Shown: one piece after another, positions 9,068-18,101 of the stretch
Numbering within the stretch: position 1 is the first letter of the stretch
Layout: each line of letters begins with the position of its first letter
NCBI GenBank assembly: GCA_039932715.1
Contig: JBDTPN010000014.1
Coordinates: 1-64,000, forward strand
DNA length: 64,000 nt
Direction of reading: 5' to 3'
Source of the DNA: ZC4RG30 sp039932715
GTDB taxonomy: Bacteria; Pseudomonadota; Gammaproteobacteria; Steroidobacterales; Steroidobacteraceae
The notes under the pieces: generated by a model
What the model was told of the DNA's origin: nothing
The model's database searches: none
What the model saw: the letters and a program-made list of their open reading frames with translations, nothing else
Position numbers and translations under genes: made by a program

Positions 9068-11968
9068 TCAGAACTGCAGGCGCACCCCCGCAGTGTAGAA
9101 CCGCCCCAGCGTGTCATACAGCGACACGTTCGTCTGTCCGCCCACGAGCGCGCTGGATGGAATCAACGGCGGATCGGTGTCGAACACATTGGCCACGTTC
9201 AAGTAGAGCTCTGGCGATCCGTGGCTCGACTCCAGCCGGTACCGCGCACCGAGGTCAACGGTGAACGTGCTCTTGACCTTCGTGAAGGCCGGATCCAGAT
9301 CACCCGGCAGATACGTGGTGTTGTAAAGGCCCCCATCGATAAAGCGCGCGTTGGCATTGAAACTCATCGCACCCACGTCGACATTGACATTGCCGTTCAC
9401 GATCCATTCTGCGTAACCCAGGCTCGCATCACCCACCCGGTCAATGTACGAGGCGCCTGTCGCGTTGGGCACGGTTGTGGACTGTTCAAGCAGCCGCGTG
9501 CCGATCAGGCGGAATGTGGTTTTTGCACTTGAAATGTTGGTGTGATAAGCGAAGTCCAGGTCCACACCAGTGGTGCGTGCCTGGCTCAGGTTGAGCGTGG
9601 GGGACCGCACGGCAATCAACGTGCCACTGGAGATGACCAGATTGTCGCAGAACAGCTGTTGGCCCAGTCCGCATCGATTTACAGTTTCCTGCGCACCCAC
9701 CGAGGCAAGCACATCCTTGATCTTGATGTCGTAGTAATCAACAGACGCCGAAAACCCAGTCAGCCACGCGGGTTGGTAGGTCAGTCCGAACGTGGTGGTA
9801 TCGGCCTCTTCCGGCTTCAGATTGGGATTGCCGGAAATGATAACCGCCACGTTGGCGGAGGAACTGCCGCCAATGGTTGTGGCATTGACGATGGTCTGCG
9901 GGCCCTGGCTGTCGCGGCTGTAGAGATCGCCGATGCCCGGCGCCCTGATGTCGCGCGATCGCGCGACGCGAAACAGCAGATCGTCAATCGGTCGCCAGGT
10001 CATGCCGAGCTTCCACGTATCCACAGTTCCGCTCTGGGAATAATCCGTGATGCGGAACGCGGCATTGAGGTCCAGCGAACGCGCCAGGAACAGGTCTTTG
10101 GCCAGAGGGGCCAGCACCTCGACAAATCCTTCGGTCACGTTGTATTTGCCAGCTGCCGGCAGCACGTTGCTGGTGAGCCATCCGCCGACCCTGCCAATAT
10201 AGGCAGACGGCAGACCCCGGATGCCTGTGTAGTTAGGCACGGTGTTCGACACCGCATCGGACTGCACTTCGCCCTCAAGCTCGCGCCATTCCACGCCCGC
10301 GCCCACCCCAATAGGTCCAGCCCAGGTAGCAAACAGATCGCCGTTAATATTGGCCGCGGCACTTTTCTGATGCATCACATTGAGATTCCAGGCCTGCGCA
10401 TCGCCATGGATATAGTCAAGCGCCGCCTGCGAAGGCGAGCCTTCGCCAAGCACATTCAGCGGCACGCAGTTGCCGTAGGCAGCCGGGTTTGCGATCGCGC
10501 TCTGGCAAACGAAGGTGCCATTGGGCGCCTGCACGGTATCCGCCGCCCTGAATGCCCTCTCAAGCGAAATCCCGTTGATGTAATCCAGCCGGAAGGACGT
10601 GCGGCCCTGCTGGTAGTAGGTTTCCCAGGTCCAGCCATCGCCGAATTTGCCTTTGATTCCAGCGACGCCATCCCAGGACTCGTAGCCGGAATCCACGTCG
10701 ATGGTGCCCCAGGACTTCGGGACGAGGCCCAACCCGAAACTGGGCGTGTTGAGCGTCGTCATCCGCTGCTGGATGCTGGCCGGAATGAAGGGATTCCCGC
10801 TGAATATCGTCAACGCAGTCGGACTCTGGAAGTAGGCCGGAGTCTGCGTGTACACGGAGTCGGCCGATGCCACCGTCCCTTGAATGAAGGCCTCGAGGTT
10901 TTCATTGATGTCGAAGGCCCCGCGACCGAAGTACACCTTGTTGTCGGTGGGTGTGCTGAAGTTGGCTGTGTCGCCGATGAAATTACCTTCACCGCCGACC
11001 TGAAGATTGGCACTCTTGAGCGTGCCGTAGGTATACGCCTCGGGAACGCTACCGGGACCGAAGGTGATTCCCTGCGTTGGCGTCACCAGCGGGCCGGCAG
11101 TGATGGCACCGCCGTAGGAAGAGCCAGGCTGCGTCACACCGCATGCAAGGGTCTGCCGCGGATTGGTTGGCGACATGTTCCCGGTAGTGACACCCGGAAT
11201 AGGCACTATGGCGCAGTACTGCGAAGCCCAGCCGCGATTTTCCTTGTAGGCCTGCTGGGAGTTTCGCCAATCGAAAGAGCCGATCAGATGCAGGCGACCA
11301 TCCATCAGCTCGCCACCACCGGCCAATGCAACCCGGTAGTACCCGGCGTCTCCGTCGTGTGCAGACAACCCGCCGCTGACGTCGGCCTTGAAGCCCTCGA
11401 AATGGGTGTCGAGTATGAAGTTGGTCACGCCGGCGACAGCGTCTGAACCGTAGGCTGCGGAGGCGCCGCCTGTGACTACATTGACACTGGTAATGAGATT
11501 TTGCGGGATCAGGTTGATGTCGGTATTGCCGGCAATATTGGCGGGCACCAGTCGGCGACCATCCAGCAGCACCAGGTTGCGGTTGGTGCCGAGGTTGCGC
11601 AGATTCAGAAAGGTGCCCACGCCCAGCGTAGTACGGCCACCCATGGTTTTTGGCGTTGTGGATCCCGTCATCGATGGCAAAGTTGCCAGTGCCTGGGAAA
11701 GCGACTGCGGGTTGGCCTGCAGCAGTTCGGTTGTCGACAGCGAGGTCACGGGCGTTGGTGACGACATCCCTTCGCGGATGATTCGCGACCCGGTAACCAC
11801 AACTTCGGAAAGTTCGGTGGTATCGGTCGCGGCGTCCTCAGCCAGGACCAGCGTGGGCTGCACAGCAGCGATGGCCGCAGCTACGGCCAGGGAAACCCGC
11901 CACGCGGCGGCGCGGCGGCTGCGGACGTCGACAAAAAGTTGCGAAGCGCAGTCAATGAACTCAGACAT
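9068..11968 (-). CDS. TonB-dependent outer-membrane receptor (large)
   Basis: A 966-residue outer-membrane active transporter. An N-terminal signal ends at VLAEDA; a TonB-box-like ELSEVVVTGSRI follows, then the plug (~50-170, with LRNLGTNRNLVLLDGRR and GGASAAYGSDAVAGV) and a 22-strand barrel ending in an aromatic residue (AGVRLQF). No N-terminal STN signalling domain is present. The plug type is that of receptors for large organic or carbohydrate ligands in Caulobacter and sphingomonads rather than siderophore receptors, but the ligand cannot be read from sequence. ATG 11968 has a GGGGGTAAAGT ribosome site; an earlier TTG at 11983 is less likely. It is transcribed alone, downstream of the 12082-14423 genes. 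Confidence 0.88.
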   Translation of the reverse strand: MSEFIDCASQLFVDVRSRRAAAWRVSLAVAAAIAAVQPTLVLAEDAATDTTELSEVVVTGSRIIREGMSSPTPVTSLSTTELLQANPQSLSQALATLPSMTGSTTPKTMGGRTTLGVGTFLNLRNLGTNRNLVLLDGRRLVPANIAGNTDINLIPQNLITSVNVVTGGASAAYGSDAVAGVTNFILDTHFEGFKADVSGGLSAHDGDAGYYRVALAGGGELMDGRLHLIGSFDWRNSQQAYKENRGWASQYCAIVPIPGVTTGNMSPTNPRQTLACGVTQPGSSYGGAITAGPLVTPTQGITFGPGSVPEAYTYGTLKSANLQVGGEGNFIGDTANFSTPTDNKVYFGRGAFDINENLEAFIQGTVASADSVYTQTPAYFQSPTALTIFSGNPFIPASIQQRMTTLNTPSFGLGLVPKSWGTIDVDSGYESWDGVAGIKGKFGDGWTWETYYQQGRTSFRLDYINGISLERAFRAADTVQAPNGTFVCQSAIANPAAYGNCVPLNVLGEGSPSQAALDYIHGDAQAWNLNVMHQKSAAANINGDLFATWAGPIGVGAGVEWRELEGEVQSDAVSNTVPNYTGIRGLPSAYIGRVGGWLTSNVLPAAGKYNVTEGFVEVLAPLAKDLFLARSLDLNAAFRITDYSQSGTVDTWKLGMTWRPIDDLLFRVARSRDIRAPGIGDLYSRDSQGPQTIVNATTIGGSSSANVAVIISGNPNLKPEEADTTTFGLTYQPAWLTGFSASVDYYDIKIKDVLASVGAQETVNRCGLGQQLFCDNLVISSGTLIAVRSPTLNLSQARTTGVDLDFAYHTNISSAKTTFRLIGTRLLEQSTTVPNATGASYIDRVGDASLGYAEWIVNGNVNVDVGAMSFNANARFIDGGLYNTTYLPGDLDPAFTKVKSTFTVDLGARYRLESSHGSPELYLNVANVFDTDPPLIPSSALVGGQTNVSLYDTLGRFYTAGVRLQF

Positions 11969-12081
11969 GTACTTTACCCCCAATAACAGTTTACGAAAGA
12001 ACCAGGTCTATTCAATTTTCTGGAACCTCCAGAACAGGTCCGCCCCCGGCTTGTGGCGAACACTCTTAGGTAGAGATCAAT

Positions 12082-12867
12082 TCAGGGTCGCACCGTGATG
12101 TCGACGCGGCGCTGACGGTAGTCGTTCACGCCGTCCGGAGCGGCCACATCCTCAACCCAGCGAACGTCATAGGCCGGCGCCGCCAAACCGGCGCCACGCA
12201 GAAGTTCGGCAACCTGCTCGGCGCGCCGCTTCGCAAGACCGGCCTGTTCCTGCAGCACTGTGCCGTCCGATAGCAGCGCCGCGCCGCGGTGGCCGATGAT
12301 CTCGATGCGTTTTGCAGGCATGGCCTTGGCCAACTCGAGCAGTGGCGCCAGCTGGAACGGATGCTTGAAGCTCACCATTCCATTGAAGTCGTAGGCCAGC
12401 GAATAATCGCGTGATTCGCGCTTCACTTCCTCGGTTTTCACTGGCATGGGCAGCGTGTTGAATGCCAGTCGGCCACCACTGGGCCCGGGCGGCCGCGGCG
12501 GCTCGAAGGTCAGGTTGTAGCGATCCTCGGCGGGCAACAGTGTGTTGCAGGACGCATCGGGTTCGGCAATTACCGACAGGCGCACCGGTTCGAGCACGAT
12601 GCCACCGCAGATGCGCGGTCCGTCCTTGCGGCGACCTTCAACCAGTACGCGATGACCCAGCCATGGCGGGTTGACTGGGGCGCTGACATCCGCCTGCAGA
12701 GTGAGGAAGTAGAGTTCACCGTCGTACTCGGCCAGCCAGCAGGGCACGCTGGCCGTATCGCGAATAATGGGGCAGGCAATGAAGTTACGGGTGGATGGAT
12801 CTGCAGGCGCGGCCGCTTGTACCAGCGCCGGCAATAGCAGTCCCAGCGCGCGCAGTGCCGCCTTCAC
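12082..12867 (-). CDS. Exported protein with C-terminal OmpA-like domain
   Basis: A 261-residue exported protein. After a signal peptide (LLLPALVQAAA) come ~130 residues with four Cys and no recognised domain, then a C-terminal OmpA/MotB-like peptidoglycan-binding domain: LAKAMPAKRIEIIGHRG, LAKRRAEQVAELLRGAGL and a final NDYRQRRVDITVRP, the classical end of the fold. It probably associates with peptidoglycan in the periplasm. Its ATG overlaps the TGA of the diheme cytochrome gene (ATGA), so the two are translationally coupled. Nothing in the sequence explains why an OmpA-like protein is paired with a cytochrome. Confidence 0.75.
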   Translation of the reverse strand: MKAALRALGLLLPALVQAAAPADPSTRNFIACPIIRDTASVPCWLAEYDGELYFLTLQADVSAPVNPPWLGHRVLVEGRRKDGPRICGGIVLEPVRLSVIAEPDASCNTLLPAEDRYNLTFEPPRPPGPSGGRLAFNTLPMPVKTEEVKRESRDYSLAYDFNGMVSFKHPFQLAPLLELAKAMPAKRIEIIGHRGAALLSDGTVLQEQAGLAKRRAEQVAELLRGAGLAAPAYDVRWVEDVAAPDGVNDYRQRRVDITVRP

Positions 12868-14423
12868 AATGCCCCCATGAAGTTCACGAGGTCCTGCTTC
12901 TCCTGCTCGGAGTAGCCAATGTTGTAACGACGGTCGTAGAAGTCCACCACTTCGCGCAGAGTCGCTGCGGATCCGTTGGAGAAGTAGGGCGCACGTGCCG
13001 CAAGTCCGCGCAGTTGCTGGATCACGATGGTTCCCACGTCGTTGCAGCGGCCGGAAATCAGCGCACGCCCCGGGTCCTGCGTGTAGATCACGCGGCCCAA
13101 AAACGGATGCGGTGGCACGCGATCCTTGCAGGTGACCTTGAACAGCGGCATGCCTTCATGCGTGGCATTCCAGGGATTGAGCGGCACTTCGCTGGCCCAG
13201 GGTTTGTTGGTGGTGCCGATATCCATCCAGCCATTGGCCGTATCCATGCCTGTCAGGTGCATGCCGTGGCAGGTGGCGCAGGTGCGCTTGGTAGGATTGC
13301 CCAGGCCCACGGTGTTGAGATGCATGGAGTCGCGGATCCAGAACGTGCGGAACATGTAGACATCATGGCCGCGCTGAATGGACTCGCGCGCGGCGTTGCG
13401 CGCGTTTTCTGCGACGTCAGTGCCACGCGGCAGGGTTTTCCATTTGTTCTCCATCGGGATCACCCAGCGCGTGGTGTTGTTGCCCAGCACGCCGGCCTCG
13501 CCCTTTTCCAGCGCCTGCGGACCCAGCCCTGATGGGCCATCCGGTTCCACCAGGCTGCCGGCGCGCGCATCACTGGCTTGCGCCACGTACACACGCGACT
13601 CGAAATCGAAGATGGCATCCAGCTGCGCGCGCGTCAGCGGCGTGGATTTCTGCAGATGAGTGGCGGCGGCATCCTGTGCCTGCACGCGCAGGCTGGGAAA
13701 GCGCGCGTCGGCCATCAGGTTCATCACTGACGGTCGGCCCGTGTCTGGATCGCGCGATGCGGGCAGGCCGTTCTTGCCGATGAACGGCAGCACCCCGAAA
13801 TTCTCATGCGTCGTGAACTTTGTATTGGCCAGCGGCCGGGGCCGGCGATAAACGGAAATCCGTGGCTGGGGTGACGTGAGGCCATAGACCGCATTGGTGT
13901 TGCAGCCGGTGGGGTCGCGCACCACCTCGATTGTAAATTCCGGATCGATGGCCTTGCCGTCTGCGTCGCGCGGCGGCCAGGGAAGCGCGATGCGTACCAA
14001 TCCGCGCTGCAGCAGCAACGAATGCGAGGCTTCTTCCTGCTGCGGCAGGTTGGGACAATTGGATCCGTCCGTCGCAGCAAACAGCGGGTCGCGCCCCTGG
14101 CTGGCAGTCCAGCGCTGCCGCGCGGATTCGGCCGTAAAGCTCATCGCATAAGCGGGCTGGTGGCAGGTCACGCAAGCGCGTCCGTTTTCACCCAGTGGCT
14201 CGAAGAATGGATGCCCCTTGGTTTCCAGCGGTGCGCCACTGAGCAGCACGCGCAATGAACCCAGGCTGTTGGTGTAGTCCACTGTCGAAGGAAACTGGCG
14301 ACCGTCCCCCGGCCCCCACCAGCGGTTAGGCGTATCTGCGGCAGTGGCAGGGGGTAGAGCCAGCGCCGCGCACAGCGTAACGACTGCAGCCCAAAGGCTG
14401 ATGAGGGTCCGGGGTTCGGTCAC
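12864..14423 (-). CDS. Diheme cytochrome c of the peroxidase (CcpA/MauG) superfamily
   Basis: A 519-residue exported protein with two c-haem sites, CVTCH near residue 88 and CATCH in the C-terminal half, and the family end motif RGLAARAPYFSNGSAATLREVVDFYDRRYNIGYSEQEKQDL (read here only as its parts RAPYF-NG, L--VV-FYD, and E---L). It is longer than the ~320-residue bacterial peroxidases, like several MauG-type and RoxA-like diheme enzymes that oxidise organic or protein substrates. Its GTG start lies 7 bp after the stop of the TonB receptor and the OmpA-like gene overlaps its end, so the three form one operon under the operator at 16613. No strong ribosome site is visible at the GTG. The actual substrate is unknown. 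Confidence 0.8.
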   Translation of the reverse strand: MTEPRTLISLWAAVVTLCAALALPPATAADTPNRWWGPGDGRQFPSTVDYTNSLGSLRVLLSGAPLETKGHPFFEPLGENGRACVTCHQPAYAMSFTAESARQRWTASQGRDPLFAATDGSNCPNLPQQEEASHSLLLQRGLVRIALPWPPRDADGKAIDPEFTIEVVRDPTGCNTNAVYGLTSPQPRISVYRRPRPLANTKFTTHENFGVLPFIGKNGLPASRDPDTGRPSVMNLMADARFPSLRVQAQDAAATHLQKSTPLTRAQLDAIFDFESRVYVAQASDARAGSLVEPDGPSGLGPQALEKGEAGVLGNNTTRWVIPMENKWKTLPRGTDVAENARNAARESIQRGHDVYMFRTFWIRDSMHLNTVGLGNPTKRTCATCHGMHLTGMDTANGWMDIGTTNKPWASEVPLNPWNATHEGMPLFKVTCKDRVPPHPFLGRVIYTQDPGRALISGRCNDVGTIVIQQLRGLAARAPYFSNGSAATLREVVDFYDRRYNIGYSEQEKQDLVNFMGAL

Positions 14424-14430
14424 TTCCTGG

Positions 14431-16575
14431 TCAGTCTCCGAAATTAATCCGTACGCGCGCGCCGTACTGCATGGGCGAGCCGTAGATGATGCCGCCGGTG
14501 GCGCTGGTGGAGTTTTGGATCTGCGAGGCCACCCAGGTCTTGTCAGCCAGGTTCGATACGAAGGCCTCGACGGTCCAGTGGCCGCCGCTGTTCCATGTCA
14601 ATCGTGCATCCCACAGGCTGTGCGCGGGCACGATGGTGGCGGCGCTGGGGAACGGCGTGGCCAGCTGTTCATCCACATGCGACCACTGAATGCGCGGCGT
14701 CAGCGTTCCGTTGGCCAGCTGGAATACATATTCCGCGCCGGCGCTGAGTGTCCAATCCGGCGAGAACACCAGGCTTGAGCCCTTCGGTACCAACTGCTGC
14801 GCGTTGGTCGATGTGTTGACGATGGTGGCGTCCTCGGCAAACGTCGCGTCAAGCCAGCCGATCCCGGCGTTGAAGCCAAAGCCGCCAAAGCGCCCCTGCA
14901 TTTCGAGCTCGGCACCCCATGCCTGGCCGGAGGCGGCGTTCTGCGTCAACGGTAGCGCGTTGTAGAGGCTGGAGAGCTGGATGTCCTTATAGTCCGAGTA
15001 GAACACCGCGCTGTTGACGCGCAAGTGATTGTCGAGCGCCGTCGACTTCACGCCCAGTTCGTAGACGAGATTGGTCTCGGGATCGAAGTCGGGCGTGCCC
15101 AGCGTGAGGTTCACGCCGCCGGCCTTGTAGCCCTTGGATATGGTCCCGTAGAACATCGAGTCGTCTTTCCAGTGATAGTTGGCGCCGACCTTGCCTGTGA
15201 CTTCATCCGACTTGGCCGGAGGGCCGATGCGATCCGTGCCCGGTGGCAGCGGTGGGCCAGGCAGGGCAATGCGGTTGTAGAGCTGCTCGTCTTGCGAATA
15301 GCGTAGTCCGCCGATCAGCTCCAACTCTTTCGTGACGAAGGCATTGACCTGGCCGAACACGGACTTCGAAGTGTTGTTGGCCTCGGTGATGATGGTCGAG
15401 GTGGAGCTCACGAAGTCGGTGGTGTGGCGGTTATCGCGCAGCAGCGTGACCGGCACGTCCTCGTCGAGGTAGAAGGCACCCGCGACCCATTGCACCGGAC
15501 CCTCGTGCGTGGATATGAGGTTCAACTCGTAGGTCCATGTGACGAAGCGCGTGCTGGCGAACGCTACGCGGCCGACGTTGGCCGTCGGCGGCTGCGGCAA
15601 AGCGGTGGCGGTGCGGTCGCCATCGGTCTGGTCGCGCGTCTGCCCATCCTGCCAAGAGGCCTGGAAGCGCAGGTCCATGCCATCGGTGAGGCTGTACCGC
15701 AGTTCGCTGCTGGCGCGCTGGCCTTCCTGCGTCATGAACGAGAGGGCGTCCTCCTCGATGACGAAGGGATCGGTGGATACAGTGTCGCCGCGACGCTTGA
15801 CCGCGTTGTTGTCGGTCTTCCAATCAAAGTGCTCGTAGAACCAATTGGTCTTGAGGCGTCCGTCAAGGAAGTTCCACGCAACCTGCAGGCGCTGGGAGTC
15901 GTTGGACATGTCGCCCGGCTGGCTGGGGCTGGGGCCGATGTTGTCGGTGAAACTGTCGCGCGTCTCGTGGATGGCCGCGACGCGCACGGCAAAGTCGTCG
16001 CTGAAACCCAGGTTCACCGCACCCAGCGTGCGCCACCAGCCGTAGTTGCCGAAGGTCATATCGGCACTGCCGGAGTAGTCGTTGAAGCGGGGATCCGGAG
16101 TGCGCACATACAACGCACCACCGGTGGAATTCTGGCCCGTCAGCGTTCCCTGTGGTCCGCGCAGCACTTCCACCGAGGAGATGTCATAGAACGACTGGCC
16201 GATGAACTGTTCATGCGGGATCAGCTGGCCGTTGATGTAGTACGCGACACCGGGACTGGAAGTCGGTGCCGACTGCGCGATACCCACACCGCGGATATTG
16301 ACGAAGGCCGAGCGGTTGTACTGATTGACGACGATGGAAGGTGCGACGTTCTGTATGCCGCTGAGGTCCGTGACGCCGCGGCGGGCTAGTTCCTCGCCGT
16401 TGAAGACCGTGGCCGAGATCGGAACATCCTGCAAGTTCTGCGCCCGGCGCTCGGCCGTGACGGTGATTTCCTCAAGTGTGTCGTCTTCAGCGGCGCGCAG
16501 CGCCGGGGCGGAAATGGCCAGAGCCACTGCGCAGGCTACGGACAGGCGCACCGAGGTTTGGCTGGAGGCGAACAT
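14431..16575 (-). CDS. TonB-dependent outer-membrane receptor, LacI-site controlled
   Basis: A 714-residue outer-membrane receptor: signal peptide to PALRAA, TonB-box region LEEITVTAERR, plug with VPISATVFNGEELARRGV and VEVLRGPQGTLTGQNSTGG, and a barrel ending GARVRINFGD. The class (pesticin/ferric-siderophore-like, ~700 residues) is widely used by sphingomonads and relatives for organic substrates. ATG 16575 follows CGGGGATACTT. The gene heads the operon receptor - diheme cytochrome - OmpA-like, and a 14-bp LacI-type operator lies at 16613-16626 in its 5' region, so uptake of the inducing substrate is the likely role. Confidence 0.88.
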   Translation of the reverse strand: MFASSQTSVRLSVACAVALAISAPALRAAEDDTLEEITVTAERRAQNLQDVPISATVFNGEELARRGVTDLSGIQNVAPSIVVNQYNRSAFVNIRGVGIAQSAPTSSPGVAYYINGQLIPHEQFIGQSFYDISSVEVLRGPQGTLTGQNSTGGALYVRTPDPRFNDYSGSADMTFGNYGWWRTLGAVNLGFSDDFAVRVAAIHETRDSFTDNIGPSPSQPGDMSNDSQRLQVAWNFLDGRLKTNWFYEHFDWKTDNNAVKRRGDTVSTDPFVIEEDALSFMTQEGQRASSELRYSLTDGMDLRFQASWQDGQTRDQTDGDRTATALPQPPTANVGRVAFASTRFVTWTYELNLISTHEGPVQWVAGAFYLDEDVPVTLLRDNRHTTDFVSSTSTIITEANNTSKSVFGQVNAFVTKELELIGGLRYSQDEQLYNRIALPGPPLPPGTDRIGPPAKSDEVTGKVGANYHWKDDSMFYGTISKGYKAGGVNLTLGTPDFDPETNLVYELGVKSTALDNHLRVNSAVFYSDYKDIQLSSLYNALPLTQNAASGQAWGAELEMQGRFGGFGFNAGIGWLDATFAEDATIVNTSTNAQQLVPKGSSLVFSPDWTLSAGAEYVFQLANGTLTPRIQWSHVDEQLATPFPSAATIVPAHSLWDARLTWNSGGHWTVEAFVSNLADKTWVASQIQNSTSATGGIIYGSPMQYGARVRINFGD

Positions 16576-16612
16576 AAGTATCCCCGATTTGCGGATCTGG
16601 CTGGATCCCTAA

Positions 16613-16626
16613 TGTAAGCGTTTTCA
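16613..16626. promoter_or_regulatory. LacI-family operator upstream of the TonB receptor operon
   Basis: TGTAAGCGTTTTCA, an imperfect 14-bp inverted repeat centred on CG, 37 bp upstream of the receptor start codon. It fits the consensus TGNAAGCGNTTNCA shared with the sites at 18068, 20604 and 23850 in 13 or 14 of the fixed positions and has the central CG typical of LacI/GalR operators. Confidence 0.7.
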
Positions 16627-16665
16627 CACAGCCGGACTAAAGCGTCAAGGGGCACAACGGTGGGT

Positions 16666-18048
16666 TCAGATTCTGGCCAGCAAGGGACGGACATCCGTCT
16701 CGCCCTCCACGCCCATCAGGCTGTGGGCCAGATTTCTTGCCTGGGCAGGCATTGGTGGTCGGGCGGAGCGCGACAGGCAGTCGAGGAATTTTTCGGTGAG
16801 CCGGGCGTCGTCCAAAGGTCGTGCGGGACTGCCCAGCGGATCTTCCACCGTGTGATACAGCGCCTCACCACCGGCAAGGTGGATTTCCAGTGCGCCTGAA
16901 GTGGCACGTTGCCTGCCCCAGTCTTCCCTCAAGCGAAATGAAGTGCGGCCCGCCAATGCACGCAGTTGAGGATCGCCCAGGGACGCCGGTTCGAAACTCT
17001 GCAGTGTCACCGCGCCGTATTGCAGTGCCAGCGCTATGGTCCAGGGCAGGCTGAACTTGGCGTCGATGGGCGTGGCCGGCGCGCACTTGCGCGGCAGCGG
17101 TTGAGCCAGCATCGACTGCACGGCTCCGCCGTCGACAATGATGCGTTCGATGCGCGCGACATCCGGATGCAGGTGCAGCGCACACTCGATGGCCGCGTGC
17201 GTGCCGCGGCAACTGGGCCAGGGTTTGAAACTCAGCGAGTCGATATGCCAGTGCGCTCCCAGGTCGCGCAGCAGTTCCGCCGGCGAGTATTGTCCACTGG
17301 CGAACATGGCGAAGAAGCCCGCGCGACCTTCAAAAGGCGCGGAAAATCCACGAACTCCAGCCAATGCGAGACGCGCACAGTCCACAGCAGCCTGCGCCGG
17401 AAAAGCCTCGCGCACCGCACGAATCGTCGAGTCAGCGCTGTGGATGATCTCGCCACTGCAGCTGTTCTGCAGCAGCATCAGCGACCATGCATCCAGCATC
17501 TGCCGTGGTGAAAGCCCCAGCAGGCGTCCCGCGCCCGCCACCGCGCCCATGGCGCCCAGTATGGGTGGTGGATACCAGCCACCCGCCTCGAGCGGACGCT
17601 GCAATGACAGCGCCAGCCGGCAACTGATGTCGCATCCCACCGCAATCGCCGCGATCAATTCGGTGCCCCGAACGGGCAAGGGCGAGCACTCAGCCAACGC
17701 CAGAACTGCTGGAATCAGAGAAGCATTGGGATGCACCGGTGCCCCGTCAAAGGCGTCTTCGTAGTCGAGCGCATGCGCCATTGCGCCGTTGGCCAACGCT
17801 GCGCGCTGGGCCGTGGTGCGCAGGCCGGTGCCGAGTATTGATGCGCTGGCCGCACCCTGGAATGTTCCGGCCAGATCGATGAACGGGCGCGCCTCCGGGG
17901 CAAGCGCGCTGGCTGCGCTGATCACACCGATGGCATCCAGAAGTGCGCGCTTGGATGCGTGCACCGTGGTTGCTGGCAGGGACGCATACGTTCGCTGCGT
18001 CACGTGCTGGGCGAGCGTCATCGACAGGCTGGCTTCCGCGGACGTCAT
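16666..18048 (-). CDS. MmgE/PrpD family protein
   Basis: A 460-residue MmgE/PrpD-family protein. The family fold is seen through HASKRALLDAIGVI near the N-terminus, ANGAMAHALDYEDAF with the conserved HxxDxDD-like segment, HPNASLIPAVLALAE, and FKPWPSCRGTHAAIECAL in the C-terminal half. Characterised members are 2-methylcitrate dehydratase (PrpD), cis-aconitate decarboxylase and relatives acting on di- and tricarboxylic acids. There is no prpB or prpC here, so propionate use is unlikely. An ATG at 18084 is possible, but codons 2-6 would then overlay an operator; ATG 18048, preceded by AGGGTCCCCC, leaves the operator in the intergenic gap and is preferred. Confidence 0.82.
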   Translation of the reverse strand: MTSAEASLSMTLAQHVTQRTYASLPATTVHASKRALLDAIGVISAASALAPEARPFIDLAGTFQGAASASILGTGLRTTAQRAALANGAMAHALDYEDAFDGAPVHPNASLIPAVLALAECSPLPVRGTELIAAIAVGCDISCRLALSLQRPLEAGGWYPPPILGAMGAVAGAGRLLGLSPRQMLDAWSLMLLQNSCSGEIIHSADSTIRAVREAFPAQAAVDCARLALAGVRGFSAPFEGRAGFFAMFASGQYSPAELLRDLGAHWHIDSLSFKPWPSCRGTHAAIECALHLHPDVARIERIIVDGGAVQSMLAQPLPRKCAPATPIDAKFSLPWTIALALQYGAVTLQSFEPASLGDPQLRALAGRTSFRLREDWGRQRATSGALEIHLAGGEALYHTVEDPLGSPARPLDDARLTEKFLDCLSRSARPPMPAQARNLAHSLMGVEGETDVRPLLARI

Positions 18049-18067
18049 GGGGGACCCTGCTATAGTT

Positions 18068-18081
18068 TGCAAGCGCTTACG
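18068..18081. promoter_or_regulatory. LacI-family operator between divergent PrpD-like and MFS genes
   Basis: TGCAAGCGCTTACG, centred on CG, with the AAGCGCTT core and only the outer bases deviating from the perfect repeat at 20604. It sits in the 53-bp gap between the divergent starts at 18048 and 18102, where one repressor could block both. Confidence 0.75.
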
Positions 18082-18101
18082 CATGGGGATTCTGGCAAAA
18101 A

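Noticed and set aside
9542..11446. 634-residue plus-strand open frame inside the TonB receptor
   Set aside because: Antisense shadow in high-GC coding DNA; no recognisable domain, while the receptor on the other strand is unambiguous.
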